From: Azoarcus sp. DD4
Lineage (GTDB): Bacteria; Pseudomonadota; Gammaproteobacteria; Burkholderiales; Rhodocyclaceae
DNA length: 64,000 nucleotides
Direction of reading: 5' to 3'
NCBI RefSeq assembly: GCF_006496635.1
Contig: NZ_CP022958.1
Location: forward strand, 5,270,001-5,334,000
Part shown: in pieces, positions 34,158 through 42,558 of the stretch
How positions within the stretch are numbered: position 1 is the first letter of the stretch
Layout: every line of letters starts with the position of its first letter
The notes under the pieces: generated by a model
Database searches by the model: none
What the model was told of the DNA's origin: nothing
The model's input: the letters and a program-made list of their open reading frames with translations, nothing else
Made by a program: the position numbers and the translations under genes

Positions 34158-35036
34158 CTAGGGACGGGCGGGCGGCGCATGCTGAGCACGTGGCAGGAAG
34201 CGCTCGGGAAACAGCACCCGCTCCCACTCGGGATGCGCTTTCAGATTGTCGATCAAGCCCTGGCGGAAGGCCGGATCGCGGACGCGCGGGGTGAAACGCG
34301 CCACCAGGCCGCTGCGCCAGGTCTGCGGCCCCTGCAGCCAGGGCGCCACCATGGCGTAATCGGCTTCGCCCAGATTGCGGCCATCGATCTGGCGATCGCC
34401 GAACCGGGCCAGCAAGGGCGGCAGCGGATCGCGAAAGGGGCGCGGCATTGCCTCGACGAAGGCGGCACCCGGTCGCTCACGGCTCGCCAGGCTGCGATCG
34501 CTGCCCAGGGCGATGAAGCGGCCGCCGCCGACTTCGGTGGGCGCCGCGGCGCGCCCACGGGCGTCGAACGCCGTCGCCCGCAGCCTACCGGTCTCGACGA
34601 AGGCGGCGCTCTCGCTGGCGCCCACCTGCAGGATGAAGCTCGCCTCGCGCCACTGCAGCGCCAAGGCCGGGCCGGCCACACGGTAGTCGCGCGCCCCGGC
34701 GGGCAACGTGGACTGCGCCTTGATCCAGCCGCCCAGCAGCGCCAGCTCGCGCACGCCGTCCTTGCCGCGCGGCGTCAGGGTACGCAACATCAGGCGGGAG
34801 CCGGCACCGACGCCTAGCCGCAGTCCGTCGGGAAACTCCAGCAGCGCATAGGCGCCGGGCGCCGTCTCCACCATGTCCGCTTCGGCCACCGCCAGCCCTG
34901 GCGCAGCTGCCAGCACGCGCGTGTCGCGGATCACGTGCACCTGGCCTTCCAGATAGGTAAGCCGGGCGGTCGACTGGGCATGGACCGGAGCCAGCGGGAT
35001 CAGGGCAGCAAGCAGGATGCAGGCGCGGAGGAGCAT
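34158..35036 (-). CDS. FecR-domain periplasmic protein
   Basis: A 292-residue exported protein: signal peptide (about 1-22, ending APVHAQS), then a FecR-like domain (LTYLEGQVHVIRDTRVLAAA; LVETAPGAYALLEFPDG-like; SRLMLRTLTP). The C-terminal half is Pro/Arg-rich and unrecognised. The start at 35036 was chosen because it begins the signal peptide. It is the first gene of a three-gene leftward unit with the heme sensor (60 bases) and kinase. FecR domains sense or relay envelope signals; unlike true FecR there is no membrane helix or adjacent sigma factor. Confidence 0.8.
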   Translation of the reverse strand: MLLRACILLAALIPLAPVHAQSTARLTYLEGQVHVIRDTRVLAAAPGLAVAEADMVETAPGAYALLEFPDGLRLGVGAGSRLMLRTLTPRGKDGVRELALLGGWIKAQSTLPAGARDYRVAGPALALQWREASFILQVGASESAAFVETGRLRATAFDARGRAAAPTEVGGGRFIALGSDRSLASRERPGAAFVEAMPRPFRDPLPPLLARFGDRQIDGRNLGEADYAMVAPWLQGPQTWRSGLVARFTPRVRDPAFRQGLIDNLKAHPEWERVLFPERFLPRAQHAPPARP

Positions 35037-35234
35037 GACCGGTGGCGTGAAGGTGGCGTGGGAAGGGCTTGCTGGAGAGGCAGGACAGGGCGCCGGAAAC
35101 ACGGCCGCAAGGACAATGGCAAAAAACCCCGTCGAACGCGCAGGATACTAGGGTGCCCGCCGGAAAACTGTCAAACCGCATAGCCGGGGCGCCGTGCCAA
35201 GTTTGTTAGAATCCGGTGAAATTTCACTGGATAC

Positions 35235-36446
35235 GTGCGTTTGAAGCCTCGTCTGCAGCCTCTCCTGATCTCCCGCTACACCGCGACCAGCTGCATCGGC
35301 ACCGGCCTCGCCGCCACGCGCGAAGCGCTCGCTGCCGGCCGCAGCGGACTGACGCCGTGCGACTTCGAAACGGTGGCGCTGGACACCTGGATCGGTCGCG
35401 TCCCCCATCTCGAAGAGGTGGTGCTGTCGCCGGTGCTGGCCGACTACGATTGCCGCAACAACCGGCTGGCCCTGCTCGGCCTGCTGCAGGACGGCTTCGT
35501 CGATGCCGCGCTCGACGCCGTGGCACGCTACGGCGCCCACCGGGTGGCAGTGCTGCTGGGCACCAGCACCTCCGGCATCCTCGAAACCGAACTCGCCTAC
35601 CGCGCGCGCGACCCGCACACCGGCGCGCTGCCTGCCGCCTTCCACTATCGCGGCAGCCACAACATCTTCTCGGTCGCCGAGTTCGTGCGCCATGTGGTCG
35701 GCGCCAATGGCCCGGCCTGGGTGACTTCCACCGCCTGCTCGTCGAGCGCCAAGGTCTTTGCCAGCGCGGCGCGGCTGATCGAAACCGGCGTGATCGACGC
35801 CGCCGTGGTCGGCGGGGTCGACTCGCTCTGCCTCACCACCCTGTACGGTTTCAACTCGCTCGAACTGGTGTCGAAGACGCCCTGTCGCCCCTACGATGCT
35901 GCGCGCAGCGGGATCTCGGTCGGCGAGGCGGCAGCCTTCGCCCTGCTCGAACGCGCCCCGGCCAGCCTCGATGCGGACGCGGTACTGCTGACCGGCAGCG
36001 GCGAATCGAGCGACGCCCACCATATGTCCTCACCGCATCCGCAAGGTCTGGGGGCGCGCATGGCGATGGAGCAGGCGCTTGCCGGTGCCGGGCTGCAGGC
36101 TGCCGACATCGACTACATCAACCTGCACGGCACCGCCACGCCGAGCAACGATGCCGCCGAGGGCCAGGCGGTGCAGGAGCTGTTCGGCAGTGCCACGCCG
36201 GCCAGTTCCACCAAGGGTGCCACCGGCCACACGCTGGGCGCCGCCGGCGGTCTGGAGGCGGTGTTCTGTGCGATCGCCCTCGCCGACGGACTGATGCCGG
36301 GCAGCCCCGGCACCGAGGCGCTCGACCCCGCCATCGGCCTCGCCTACCAAGTGCGCCCGCGGCCGGCGCCACTGCGCCATGTGCTGAGCAACGCGCTCGG
36401 CTTCGGCGGTACCAACTGCAGCCTGGTGCTGTCGCGCGCCGGATGA
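35235..36446 (+). CDS. beta-ketoacyl-ACP synthase (aryl-polyene/xanthomonadin type)
   Basis: A 403-residue FabF-like condensing enzyme with the full catalytic set: Cys in STACSSS, His in NLHGTATPSND and His in KGATGHTLGAAGG. It would extend acyl-ACP chains by decarboxylative Claisen condensation. The start is a GTG at 35235; a TTG 6 bases later is an alternative and neither has a strong ribosome site. It leads a unit with a synthase-like partner, dehydratase and ketoreductase, the arrangement of aryl-polyene (ApeO/P/Q/R) and xanthomonadin clusters. The gene is divergent from the FecR gene; a TAGAAT at 35207 could be a -10 element. Confidence 0.88.
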   Translation: MRLKPRLQPLLISRYTATSCIGTGLAATREALAAGRSGLTPCDFETVALDTWIGRVPHLEEVVLSPVLADYDCRNNRLALLGLLQDGFVDAALDAVARYGAHRVAVLLGTSTSGILETELAYRARDPHTGALPAAFHYRGSHNIFSVAEFVRHVVGANGPAWVTSTACSSSAKVFASAARLIETGVIDAAVVGGVDSLCLTTLYGFNSLELVSKTPCRPYDAARSGISVGEAAAFALLERAPASLDADAVLLTGSGESSDAHHMSSPHPQGLGARMAMEQALAGAGLQAADIDYINLHGTATPSNDAAEGQAVQELFGSATPASSTKGATGHTLGAAGGLEAVFCAIALADGLMPGSPGTEALDPAIGLAYQVRPRPAPLRHVLSNALGFGGTNCSLVLSRAG

Positions 36447-37267
36447 ACCCCATGACCGCTTCCTCTTCCCTGCCCCCGCTCGCCGCCCGCATTGCCGGCA
36501 TCGGCCTGATCGGCCCCGGTTTCGACGACTGGGCCGGCGCCCGCACCGTGCTCGCCGGCGAGGCCGCCTGGACCAGCGCGCCCACCCGCATTCCCAGCCC
36601 GTCCCTGCTGCCGCCGGCAGAACGCCGCCGTGTCGGCAACGTGGTCAAGCTCGCCATCGGCGTCGGCCTGCAGGCGGTCGAAGCCGCAGGTGCGGACGCC
36701 GCCACGCTCGCCACGGTGTTCGCGTCGTCCGGTGGCGACGGCGCCAACTGCCATGCGATCTGCGAAGTGCTGGCGTCCGACGACCGCGCGATCTCGCCAA
36801 CCCGCTTCCACAACTCGGTGAACAACGCCGCCTCCGGCTACTGGGGCATCGCCACCGGCGCGATGGCGGCCTCGACCATCGTCTCCGCCTACGACGGCAG
36901 CTTTGCCGCCGGCCTGCTCGAAGCGCTCGCCCAGCTTGCCTGCGGCGCCGGGCCGGTGCTGCTCATCGTCTACGATCACCCCTATCCGGCGCCACTCGAT
37001 GCCGCACGCCCCATGGTCGACGCCTTCGGCCTGGCCCTGCTGCTGGTGCCGGATACCGCCGCCGGCAAGGGCCCGCGCGTCGCCCTGGGCGGCTTCACCG
37101 ATGCCCCCGCCGACCGGCTCGCCGACCCCGGCCTGGAGGCGCTGCGCACCGGCGTGCCCGGCGCCCGCGCGCTGCCCCTGCTCGAACGCATCGCCCGCGC
37201 CGGCCCGGGCCGCTGCACCCTGGAATACCTCGACGCGCTGCAGCTGGCGCTCGACGTCACGCCATGA
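36443..37267 (+). CDS. ketoacyl synthase-like partner without active-site Cys
   Basis: A 274-residue protein of the ketoacyl-synthase N-terminal-like type (PF13723-like, as in aryl-polyene ApeC or chain-length-factor partners). Around the usual nucleophile the sequence reads NSVNNAASGYWGIATG, with no Cys, so it should not condense by itself. It probably pairs with the preceding synthase, whose stop codon it overlaps (ATGA at 36443). After it comes a palindromic repeat, then the dehydratase gene. Function inferred from known pigment clusters. Confidence 0.8.
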   Translation: MNPMTASSSLPPLAARIAGIGLIGPGFDDWAGARTVLAGEAAWTSAPTRIPSPSLLPPAERRRVGNVVKLAIGVGLQAVEAAGADAATLATVFASSGGDGANCHAICEVLASDDRAISPTRFHNSVNNAASGYWGIATGAMAASTIVSAYDGSFAAGLLEALAQLACGAGPVLLIVYDHPYPAPLDAARPMVDAFGLALLLVPDTAAGKGPRVALGGFTDAPADRLADPGLEALRTGVPGARALPLLERIARAGPGRCTLEYLDALQLALDVTP

Positions 37268-37338
37268 GCACTCCGCAAGGCCGCCCCAAGGAGGGCTCGC
37301 TCCCGCCTGGCGGGACAGCGCGTAGCGCGAAGAGTGCG
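37264..37338 (-). repeat. solo palindromic repeat, inverted orientation
   Basis: Read on the minus strand, this gap contains gctgtcccgccaggcggg followed by ccttggggcggcc, the same block order as the tandem arrays at 46490 and 59578. A second short inverted repeat (gcgcgtagcgcg near 37318-37329) lies at its other end. It separates two genes that are otherwise in a tightly packed operon. Confidence 0.6.
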
Positions 37339-37340
37339 CA

Positions 37341-37796
37341 GTGAGCGCGGCGGCGCTCGACCACGCCTGGATCGCCGCGCGCATCCCGCACCAGGGCAGC
37401 ATGTGCCTGCTCGACGCGGTCGCCAGCTGGGATGCCGAGCGCATCCGCTGCATCGCCAAGAGCCATCGAGCTGCCGACAACCCGCTGCGCAGCGGCGGCC
37501 GGCTGGGCGCACTCACCGGCATCGAGTACGCCGCGCAGGCGGTTGCCGTGCACGGCGCGCTGCTGGCGGATGCCGATAGCGCACCCGCACCCGGCTTCCT
37601 CGGCAGTGCCCGCGGCGTGGCCTGCCAGGTGGGCCGGCTCGACGACATCGCCGCCGATCTCGTCGTGGACGCCGAGCGCCTGTCCGGCGACGACCGCACC
37701 CTGCTCTACGCCTTCACCCTGTCCGCCGGCGACTGCCGCCTGCTGTCCGGCCGCGTCTCGGTGGTGCTCGGCGCCGCCCCTACCGAATCTCCCTGA
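37341..37796 (+). CDS. hotdog-fold 3-hydroxyacyl-ACP dehydratase, ApeP-like
   Basis: A 151-residue hotdog protein similar to ApeP/FabZ-like dehydratases of pigment clusters: IPHQGSMCLLDAV near residue 15 (the HxGxM segment), TGIEYAAQAVAVHGAL near 60 with the glutamate typical of the active site, and GFLGSARGVAC. It would remove water from 3-hydroxyacyl-ACP, generating the conjugated double bonds. Start is a GTG at 37341. It is followed 14 bases later by the ketoreductase. Confidence 0.82.
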   Translation: MSAAALDHAWIAARIPHQGSMCLLDAVASWDAERIRCIAKSHRAADNPLRSGGRLGALTGIEYAAQAVAVHGALLADADSAPAPGFLGSARGVACQVGRLDDIAADLVVDAERLSGDDRTLLYAFTLSAGDCRLLSGRVSVVLGAAPTESP

Positions 37797-37810
37797 AGGA
37801 TCTTCCGACG

Positions 37811-38533
37811 ATGAACAAACGCGCTCTGGTTACCGGCGGCAGCGGCGGGATCGGCCGTGCCATCTGCCAGCGCCTGGCTGCCGACGGCTACGACATGCTG
37901 GTGCACGCCAACCGCCACCTCGACACCGCCGCAGCGGTCGCCGCCGAGATCTGCAGCGCCGGCGGCAAGGCGACTGCGATCGCCTTCGACATCACTGACG
38001 CCGCCGCTACCTCAACCGCGCTGGATGCCATCCTCGCCGCCGGCCCGCTGCAGGTGCTGGTCAACAATGCCGGCGTCCATGACGACGCGGTCTTTCCCGG
38101 CATGACCGCGCTGCAATGGCAGCGGGTGATCGACGTGAACCTCAACGGTTTCTTCAACGTCACCCAGCCACTGACGCTGCCGATGATCCGCAGCCGCTGG
38201 GGGCGCATCATCAACATCAGCTCGGTGGCGGCGCTGGCCGGTAACCGTGGCCAGGTAAACTACGCGGCGGCCAAGGGCGCGCTGCACTCGGCCACCAAGG
38301 CGCTGGCGCTGGAACTCGCCAGCCGCGGCATCACGGTAAACGCGGTGGCGCCCGGCCTGATCGACACCGCGATGAGCGACGGCGTGTTCGACAAGGAGGC
38401 GATCGCCCGGCTGGTGCCGATGAAGCGTGCCGGGCGGCCGCAGGAAGTGGCCGACCTGGTCGGCTTCCTCGCCTCGGAACAGGCCGGCTACATCACTGGC
38501 CAGGTGATCTCGATCAATGGCGGCATGATCTGA
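37811..38533 (+). CDS. 3-oxoacyl-ACP reductase, FabG/ApeQ-like
   Basis: A 240-residue short-chain dehydrogenase with NAD(P) motif TGGSGGIGRA near residue 8, NNAG near 80, catalytic Ser in INISSVA and YAAAK (Tyr/Lys pair), and the C-terminal ITGQVISINGGM typical of FabG. It reduces 3-ketoacyl-ACP during polyene chain building. The stop overlaps the start of the antiporter gene by one base (TGATG). Primary fatty-acid FabG is possible, but the neighbours favour the pigment pathway. Confidence 0.88.
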   Translation: MNKRALVTGGSGGIGRAICQRLAADGYDMLVHANRHLDTAAAVAAEICSAGGKATAIAFDITDAAATSTALDAILAAGPLQVLVNNAGVHDDAVFPGMTALQWQRVIDVNLNGFFNVTQPLTLPMIRSRWGRIINISSVAALAGNRGQVNYAAAKGALHSATKALALELASRGITVNAVAPGLIDTAMSDGVFDKEAIARLVPMKRAGRPQEVADLVGFLASEQAGYITGQVISINGGMI

Positions 38534-39837
38534 TGAGCACTTCGGCCAATGCCCTGCACGCGGTCAGCGTGCACAAGACCGAGGCGCTGCTCTTTTTCAC
38601 CCTGCTGCAGCTCGCCATCATCATCCTCGCCGCGCGTGCCGGCGGTGAGATCGCCACCCGCATGGGGCAATCCTCGGCAGTCGGTGAGATCGTAACCGGC
38701 ATCCTGCTCGGACCCTCGCTGTTCGGTTGGCTCGCGCCCGACCTCTTTGGCCAGGTGTTCCGCAGCGCCCCACCCGAGCCGATGCAGATCCTGTCGCAGA
38801 TCGGTCTGTTGCTGCTGATGTTCCAGATCGGCCTCGAATTCGACTTCGGCCACCTCACCGACCGCAAGCACCGCCGCACCGTGGCCTGGGTGGCGAGCGC
38901 CGGGCTCGCTCTGCCCTTCGCCTTCGGTTTCGGCCTCGGCTGGTACGCCACACCGCTGATGCCGGCCGGCATCGAACCGCTCGCCAGCGGGTTGTTCGTC
39001 GCCACCGCGTTCTCCATCACCGCACTGCCCATCCTCGGCCGCATCATGATCGAGTTCCAGCTCACCCGGACGGCGATCGGCGTGATCGCGATCAGCGCCG
39101 CGGCGATCAACGACGTGGTCGGCTGGCTGCTGCTGGCGCTGGTATCGACGTTGGCGGTGGCGCACTTCGAGCCGATGGCCTTCGCCGGCAAGGTGGTGCT
39201 GGTGATCGCCTTCTTCATCTTCAGCTGGCTGGTCGTGCGCCCGCTCGCCAAGCGCATGGTCCGCCTCACTCAGCCGGGGCGCGGACGGCTGTCGCCCAAC
39301 CTGATGGGCGCAGTGCTGGCACTCATCTTCGCCGCCGGCATGACCACCTACCAGCTCGGCATCTTCGCCATCTTCGGCGGCTTCATGATGGGCGTGATCC
39401 TGCACGACGAGCACGGCCTGCGTGAAGCCTGGAATACCCGCGTCGGCCATTTCGTCACGGTGTTCTTCCTGCCCATCTTCTTCACCTACACCGGCCTGCG
39501 CACCGATGTCGGCAGCCTCGACAGCCTCGCCGACTGGGCTTGGTGCGCGCTGGTGATCGCGCTCGCCACCGTCGGCAAGTTCGGCGGCTCCTACCTCGCG
39601 GCGCGGCGCTGCGGGCTGGGCCACCACGAAGCGGGCATCCTCGGCGTGATGATGAACACCCGCGCGCTGATGGAACTGGTGGTAATCAACGTCGGCTACG
39701 ACCTCGGCGTGATTTCCAGGGAGATGTTCACCATGCTGGTGATCATGGCGATCTTCAGCACGGTGGTCACGACGCCCTGCCTGCGCTGGTGGCTGCCGAA
39801 GATCGGCCACCAGCTACCCGGCGTGGTGCGGGAGTGA
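38533..39837 (+). CDS. CPA2-family cation/proton antiporter
   Basis: A 434-residue membrane protein with about 12 hydrophobic helices, of the CPA2 (KefB/NapA-like) family: GEIVTGILLGPSLFG near residue 50, QIGLLLLMFQIGLEFDF near 95, and an NDVVGW segment near 195 that supplies the ion-binding Asp (ND motif). It lacks the C-terminal TrkA-N nucleotide-binding domain of KefB/KefC. The predicted activity is Na+ or K+ exchange for protons at the inner membrane. It is translationally coupled to the ketoreductase, an unexpected partner. Confidence 0.88.
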   Translation: MSTSANALHAVSVHKTEALLFFTLLQLAIIILAARAGGEIATRMGQSSAVGEIVTGILLGPSLFGWLAPDLFGQVFRSAPPEPMQILSQIGLLLLMFQIGLEFDFGHLTDRKHRRTVAWVASAGLALPFAFGFGLGWYATPLMPAGIEPLASGLFVATAFSITALPILGRIMIEFQLTRTAIGVIAISAAAINDVVGWLLLALVSTLAVAHFEPMAFAGKVVLVIAFFIFSWLVVRPLAKRMVRLTQPGRGRLSPNLMGAVLALIFAAGMTTYQLGIFAIFGGFMMGVILHDEHGLREAWNTRVGHFVTVFFLPIFFTYTGLRTDVGSLDSLADWAWCALVIALATVGKFGGSYLAARRCGLGHHEAGILGVMMNTRALMELVVINVGYDLGVISREMFTMLVIMAIFSTVVTTPCLRWWLPKIGHQLPGVVRE

Positions 39838-39861
39838 AGCTCGGGCCGGCCCCGCAGCGGC

Positions 39862-39924
39862 TAGAATGATAGATCCCGACGACCCACAACATACGGCTTG
39901 AACGACGCCCGGCCCACGGGCGTC
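39862..39924 (+). promoter_or_regulatory. argC leader with -10-like box and hairpin
   Basis: A TAGAAT box at 39862-39867 could be a -10 element. Downstream is a perfect 7-bp hairpin (gacgccc at 39904-39910, gggcgtc at 39918-39924, 7-base loop) in the untranslated leader of argC. No recognisable -35 sequence or ARG box was found. Confidence 0.35.
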
Positions 39925-39951
39925 GGCCGGCCCCTTCTTTCAGGAACAGAC

Positions 39952-40875
39952 ATGCCCAAGGTCTTCATCGACGGAGAAGCCGGTACCACCGGTCTGCAGA
40001 TCCGCGAACGGCTGCAGCAGATGCCGCAGGTCGAACTCGTGTCCATCGCACCCGAGCTGCGCAAGGACATCGCCGCCAAGCGCGAACTGATGGCCGGCGT
40101 CGATCTGGTCATTCTCTGCCTGCACGACGACGCCGCGCGCGCATCGGTGGCGCTGATCGACGCGCTGCCGGGCAAACGGCCGCGCATCATCGACGCTTCC
40201 ACCGCGCACCGGGTGGTGCCGGGCTGGGTGTACGGCTTTCCCGAACTCGCTGCCGGCCAGGCCGAAGCCGTGGCCCGTGCCGAGCGCGTCGCCAACCCCG
40301 GCTGCTACGCCACCGGTGCCATCGCGCTGATCCGCCCGCTGATCGACGCCGGTCTGCTGCCGGCGGATTTCGCGCTATCGCTGCCTTCGGTCAGCGGCTA
40401 CTCCGGCGGCGGGCGCAGCATGATCGAGGCCTACGAGGCCGGCACCGCGCCGCTGCACGAGGCCTATGCGCTCGGCCTCGAGCACAAGCACGTCCCCGAG
40501 ATCATGAAGTACACCGGCCTCGACTGCCGCCCGCTGTTCATGCCCGCGGTCGGCAACTTCAAGCAAGGCATGCTGGTGAACCTGCCCCTGCACCTCGACG
40601 CCCTGCCCGGCAAGCCGCGCGCCGCTGACCTGCAGGCGGCCTACGAAGCGCACTACGCGAAGAGCAACACGCCGGAACGCTTCGTGCAGGTCCTGCCCGC
40701 CACCGCGGACGGCAAACTCGACGCGCTCGCGCTCAACGACACCAACAAGCTCGAGATCCGCGTCTTCGCCAACGAGAAATACCGCCACGCGGTGCTGATC
40801 GCGCGGCTGGACAACCTCGGCAAGGGCGCGAGCGGGGCCGCGGTGCAGAACCTCAAGCTGATGCTGGGGCTTTGA
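39952..40875 (+). CDS. argC: N-acetyl-gamma-glutamyl-phosphate reductase (type 2)
   Basis: A 307-residue ArgC of the short type 2 class. N-terminal VFIDGEAGTTGLQIRERL binds NADP, catalytic Cys lies in NPGCYATG (about residue 117), and SVSGYSGGG and KHVPEIMKYTG are conserved. It reduces N-acetylglutamyl phosphate to the semialdehyde in arginine biosynthesis in the cytoplasm. The ATG at 39952 is preceded by CAGGAACAG. No other arginine genes are nearby; it stands alone between the two halves of the pigment-type locus. Confidence 0.95.
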   Translation: MPKVFIDGEAGTTGLQIRERLQQMPQVELVSIAPELRKDIAAKRELMAGVDLVILCLHDDAARASVALIDALPGKRPRIIDASTAHRVVPGWVYGFPELAAGQAEAVARAERVANPGCYATGAIALIRPLIDAGLLPADFALSLPSVSGYSGGGRSMIEAYEAGTAPLHEAYALGLEHKHVPEIMKYTGLDCRPLFMPAVGNFKQGMLVNLPLHLDALPGKPRAADLQAAYEAHYAKSNTPERFVQVLPATADGKLDALALNDTNKLEIRVFANEKYRHAVLIARLDNLGKGASGAAVQNLKLMLGL

Positions 40876-40940
40876 GCCGGCGCTGAAACAGGCGCCACGG
40901 TCCTCGGCTCACTTCCGCCGCGGACCTGGCGCCGACGTCT

Positions 40941-41732
40941 TCAGCAGCCCGGTCGATGACCGCGCGTCAGTCGCCGCCACATCAGCAGCGGCAGGCGCAG
41001 CACGAAGCCGGCGAACAGCCGGCTGTGCATCCAGGTCAGCAAGACGTTGTCGCGCCAGTAGTTGAAGTGCGACACGCCGCCCTCGTCGGCACGGAAGTAC
41101 TTCACCGGCGCATCGAGATTGACCGGCCGCACGCCGCGCCAGGCCAGCCGCACCACCGCCTCCGGGTCGAAGTCGAAGCGGCGCATCCAGCGCTGGCCGC
41201 GCATTACCCGGCGCAGGGGCGCCACCGGATAGACCCGGAAGCCGTAGAGCGAATCGCCGATGCCCATCCACAGCGTCTCGAGATTGGCCCAGGCGTTGGA
41301 CACCTTGCGGCCGCGCACCCGCAGCAACGGTGCGCTGGCGTCGAACACCGGCTTGCCGAGGATCATCGCCGCCGGTTCGGCAGCCGATGCCTGCATGAAG
41401 CGCGGAATGAGTTCGGCCGGGTGTTGGCCGTCGGAGTCCATCGTCAGCACGTGGGTGTAGCCGGCGCGCGCGGCTTCGTCGAGGCCGAACAGCACCGCCG
41501 CGCCCTTGCCGCGGTTCTCCGGCAGCACGAAAACGCGCAGGCCGGCATCGGTCTTCGCCTGGTCGAGCAGTTGCGCGGCGGTGCCGTCGGTGCTGCCGTC
41601 GACCACCACCCACACCGGATTCCACTGCGCGCGCGCGGCACGCACCGTGTCGAAGACCTTGGGCCCGGGGTTGTAGCTCGGGATCAGCACCGCGTGGGTG
41701 GCGGAAGGCGCGGAAGACAGCGAAGAGGGCAT
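40941..41732 (-). CDS. family 2 glycosyltransferase
   Basis: A 263-residue GT-A fold glycosyltransferase: AVLIPSYNPG near residue 14, VVVDGSTDGT near 42, NRGKGAAVLFGL near 73 and the metal-binding TMDSDGQHP near 97. No clear membrane helices in the first 200 residues; the C-terminus (FVLRLPLLMWRR) may be membrane-associated. Such enzymes in aryl-polyene/xanthomonadin clusters add sugar or build the lipid anchor. It is last in the leftward six-gene unit and faces argC tail to tail. The acceptor is unknown. Confidence 0.88.
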   Translation of the reverse strand: MPSSLSSAPSATHAVLIPSYNPGPKVFDTVRAARAQWNPVWVVVDGSTDGTAAQLLDQAKTDAGLRVFVLPENRGKGAAVLFGLDEAARAGYTHVLTMDSDGQHPAELIPRFMQASAAEPAAMILGKPVFDASAPLLRVRGRKVSNAWANLETLWMGIGDSLYGFRVYPVAPLRRVMRGQRWMRRFDFDPEAVVRLAWRGVRPVNLDAPVKYFRADEGGVSHFNYWRDNVLLTWMHSRLFAGFVLRLPLLMWRRLTRGHRPGC

Positions 41733-41752
41733 GCGGCAGCGGTCGGTCGGAA

Positions 41753-42541
41753 TCAGGCCGCGGAAGCGTCGGCGGCAGCCGCCGGGAACGGCGGGGGGAC
41801 GAATTGTGCCCGTGCGAGCTCTTCGGCGAAATAGCTTTCGAGCTCGGCGCTGAACACGCTCGCGTCCTTGGGTGGATCGAACCGGCGGCCGAGGCGGATG
41901 CGGTAGTGGATGGGCATTGCCGGGCGGCGGAACAGCGGCCAGCCCTTGGCGAGATAGGCCGAATCGGTCTCGATGATGATGGTCTGCACCGGCACCTTGG
42001 CGCGGCGCGCGATCAGCGCCACGCTGGGCAGGATGGGATTGACCGGCGCCCGCACCGTGCGCGTGCCTTCCGGGAAAATCAGCAGCTGGCTGCCGCGGGC
42101 GAGGTCGTCGCAGGCGGCATAGACCATCTGCAGCGGTTTTTCGTTGGGAATGTAGCGCGCCAGCCGCGCCCCGCCTCCGAGGAAGATGTTCTTCAGCAGC
42201 GCGGCCTTCATGATGCAGGCGACGTTGGGCAGACGCGAGATCACCATCACCGCGTCGAGCAGGCAGGGGTGGTTGGGCGCCAGGATCATCGGCCCCTGGT
42301 CGCGTAGCGCATCAAGCTCGCGGATGTCGAAACGGCAGGCGCCGAGCGCCGACAGCTGCCAGATGTAGCTGCGGAATACCAGGGTGATCGCGAGGCGGCC
42401 GACACGACGCCCGGTCGCCTCCGGCAGCAGCAGGTAAAGCAACGCGGCGAAGGGCGACCAGGCGAGACACATCAGCCCCAGGCTGCCGAGTCCGGCATAG
42501 AGACAGAAATACTCGTAGACGACAGGAAGCCTGCGACGCAT
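41753..42541 (-). CDS. PlsC-like lysophospholipid acyltransferase
   Basis: A 262-residue acyltransferase with the catalytic NHPCLLD (HX4D) near residue 90 and FPEGTRT near 155, preceded by an N-terminal hydrophobic segment that places it at the inner membrane. The ATG at 42541 has a GGAG site 8 bases upstream and is preferred over a TTG 6 bases earlier. In xanthomonadin and aryl-polyene loci, related enzymes join the polyene acid to a glycerolipid-type anchor; housekeeping 1-acylglycerol-phosphate acylation is an alternative. It lies 20 bases upstream of the glycosyltransferase. Confidence 0.87.
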   Translation of the reverse strand: MRRRLPVVYEYFCLYAGLGSLGLMCLAWSPFAALLYLLLPEATGRRVGRLAITLVFRSYIWQLSALGACRFDIRELDALRDQGPMILAPNHPCLLDAVMVISRLPNVACIMKAALLKNIFLGGGARLARYIPNEKPLQMVYAACDDLARGSQLLIFPEGTRTVRAPVNPILPSVALIARRAKVPVQTIIIETDSAYLAKGWPLFRRPAMPIHYRIRLGRRFDPPKDASVFSAELESYFAEELARAQFVPPPFPAAAADASAA

Positions 42542-42558
42542 CGGCAACGCTCCGGGAC

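Noticed and set aside
1..35036. A vgrG gene within the island
   Set aside because: None of the supported genes has VgrG gp27/gp5 features; DUF6484 only resembles the needle repeats.
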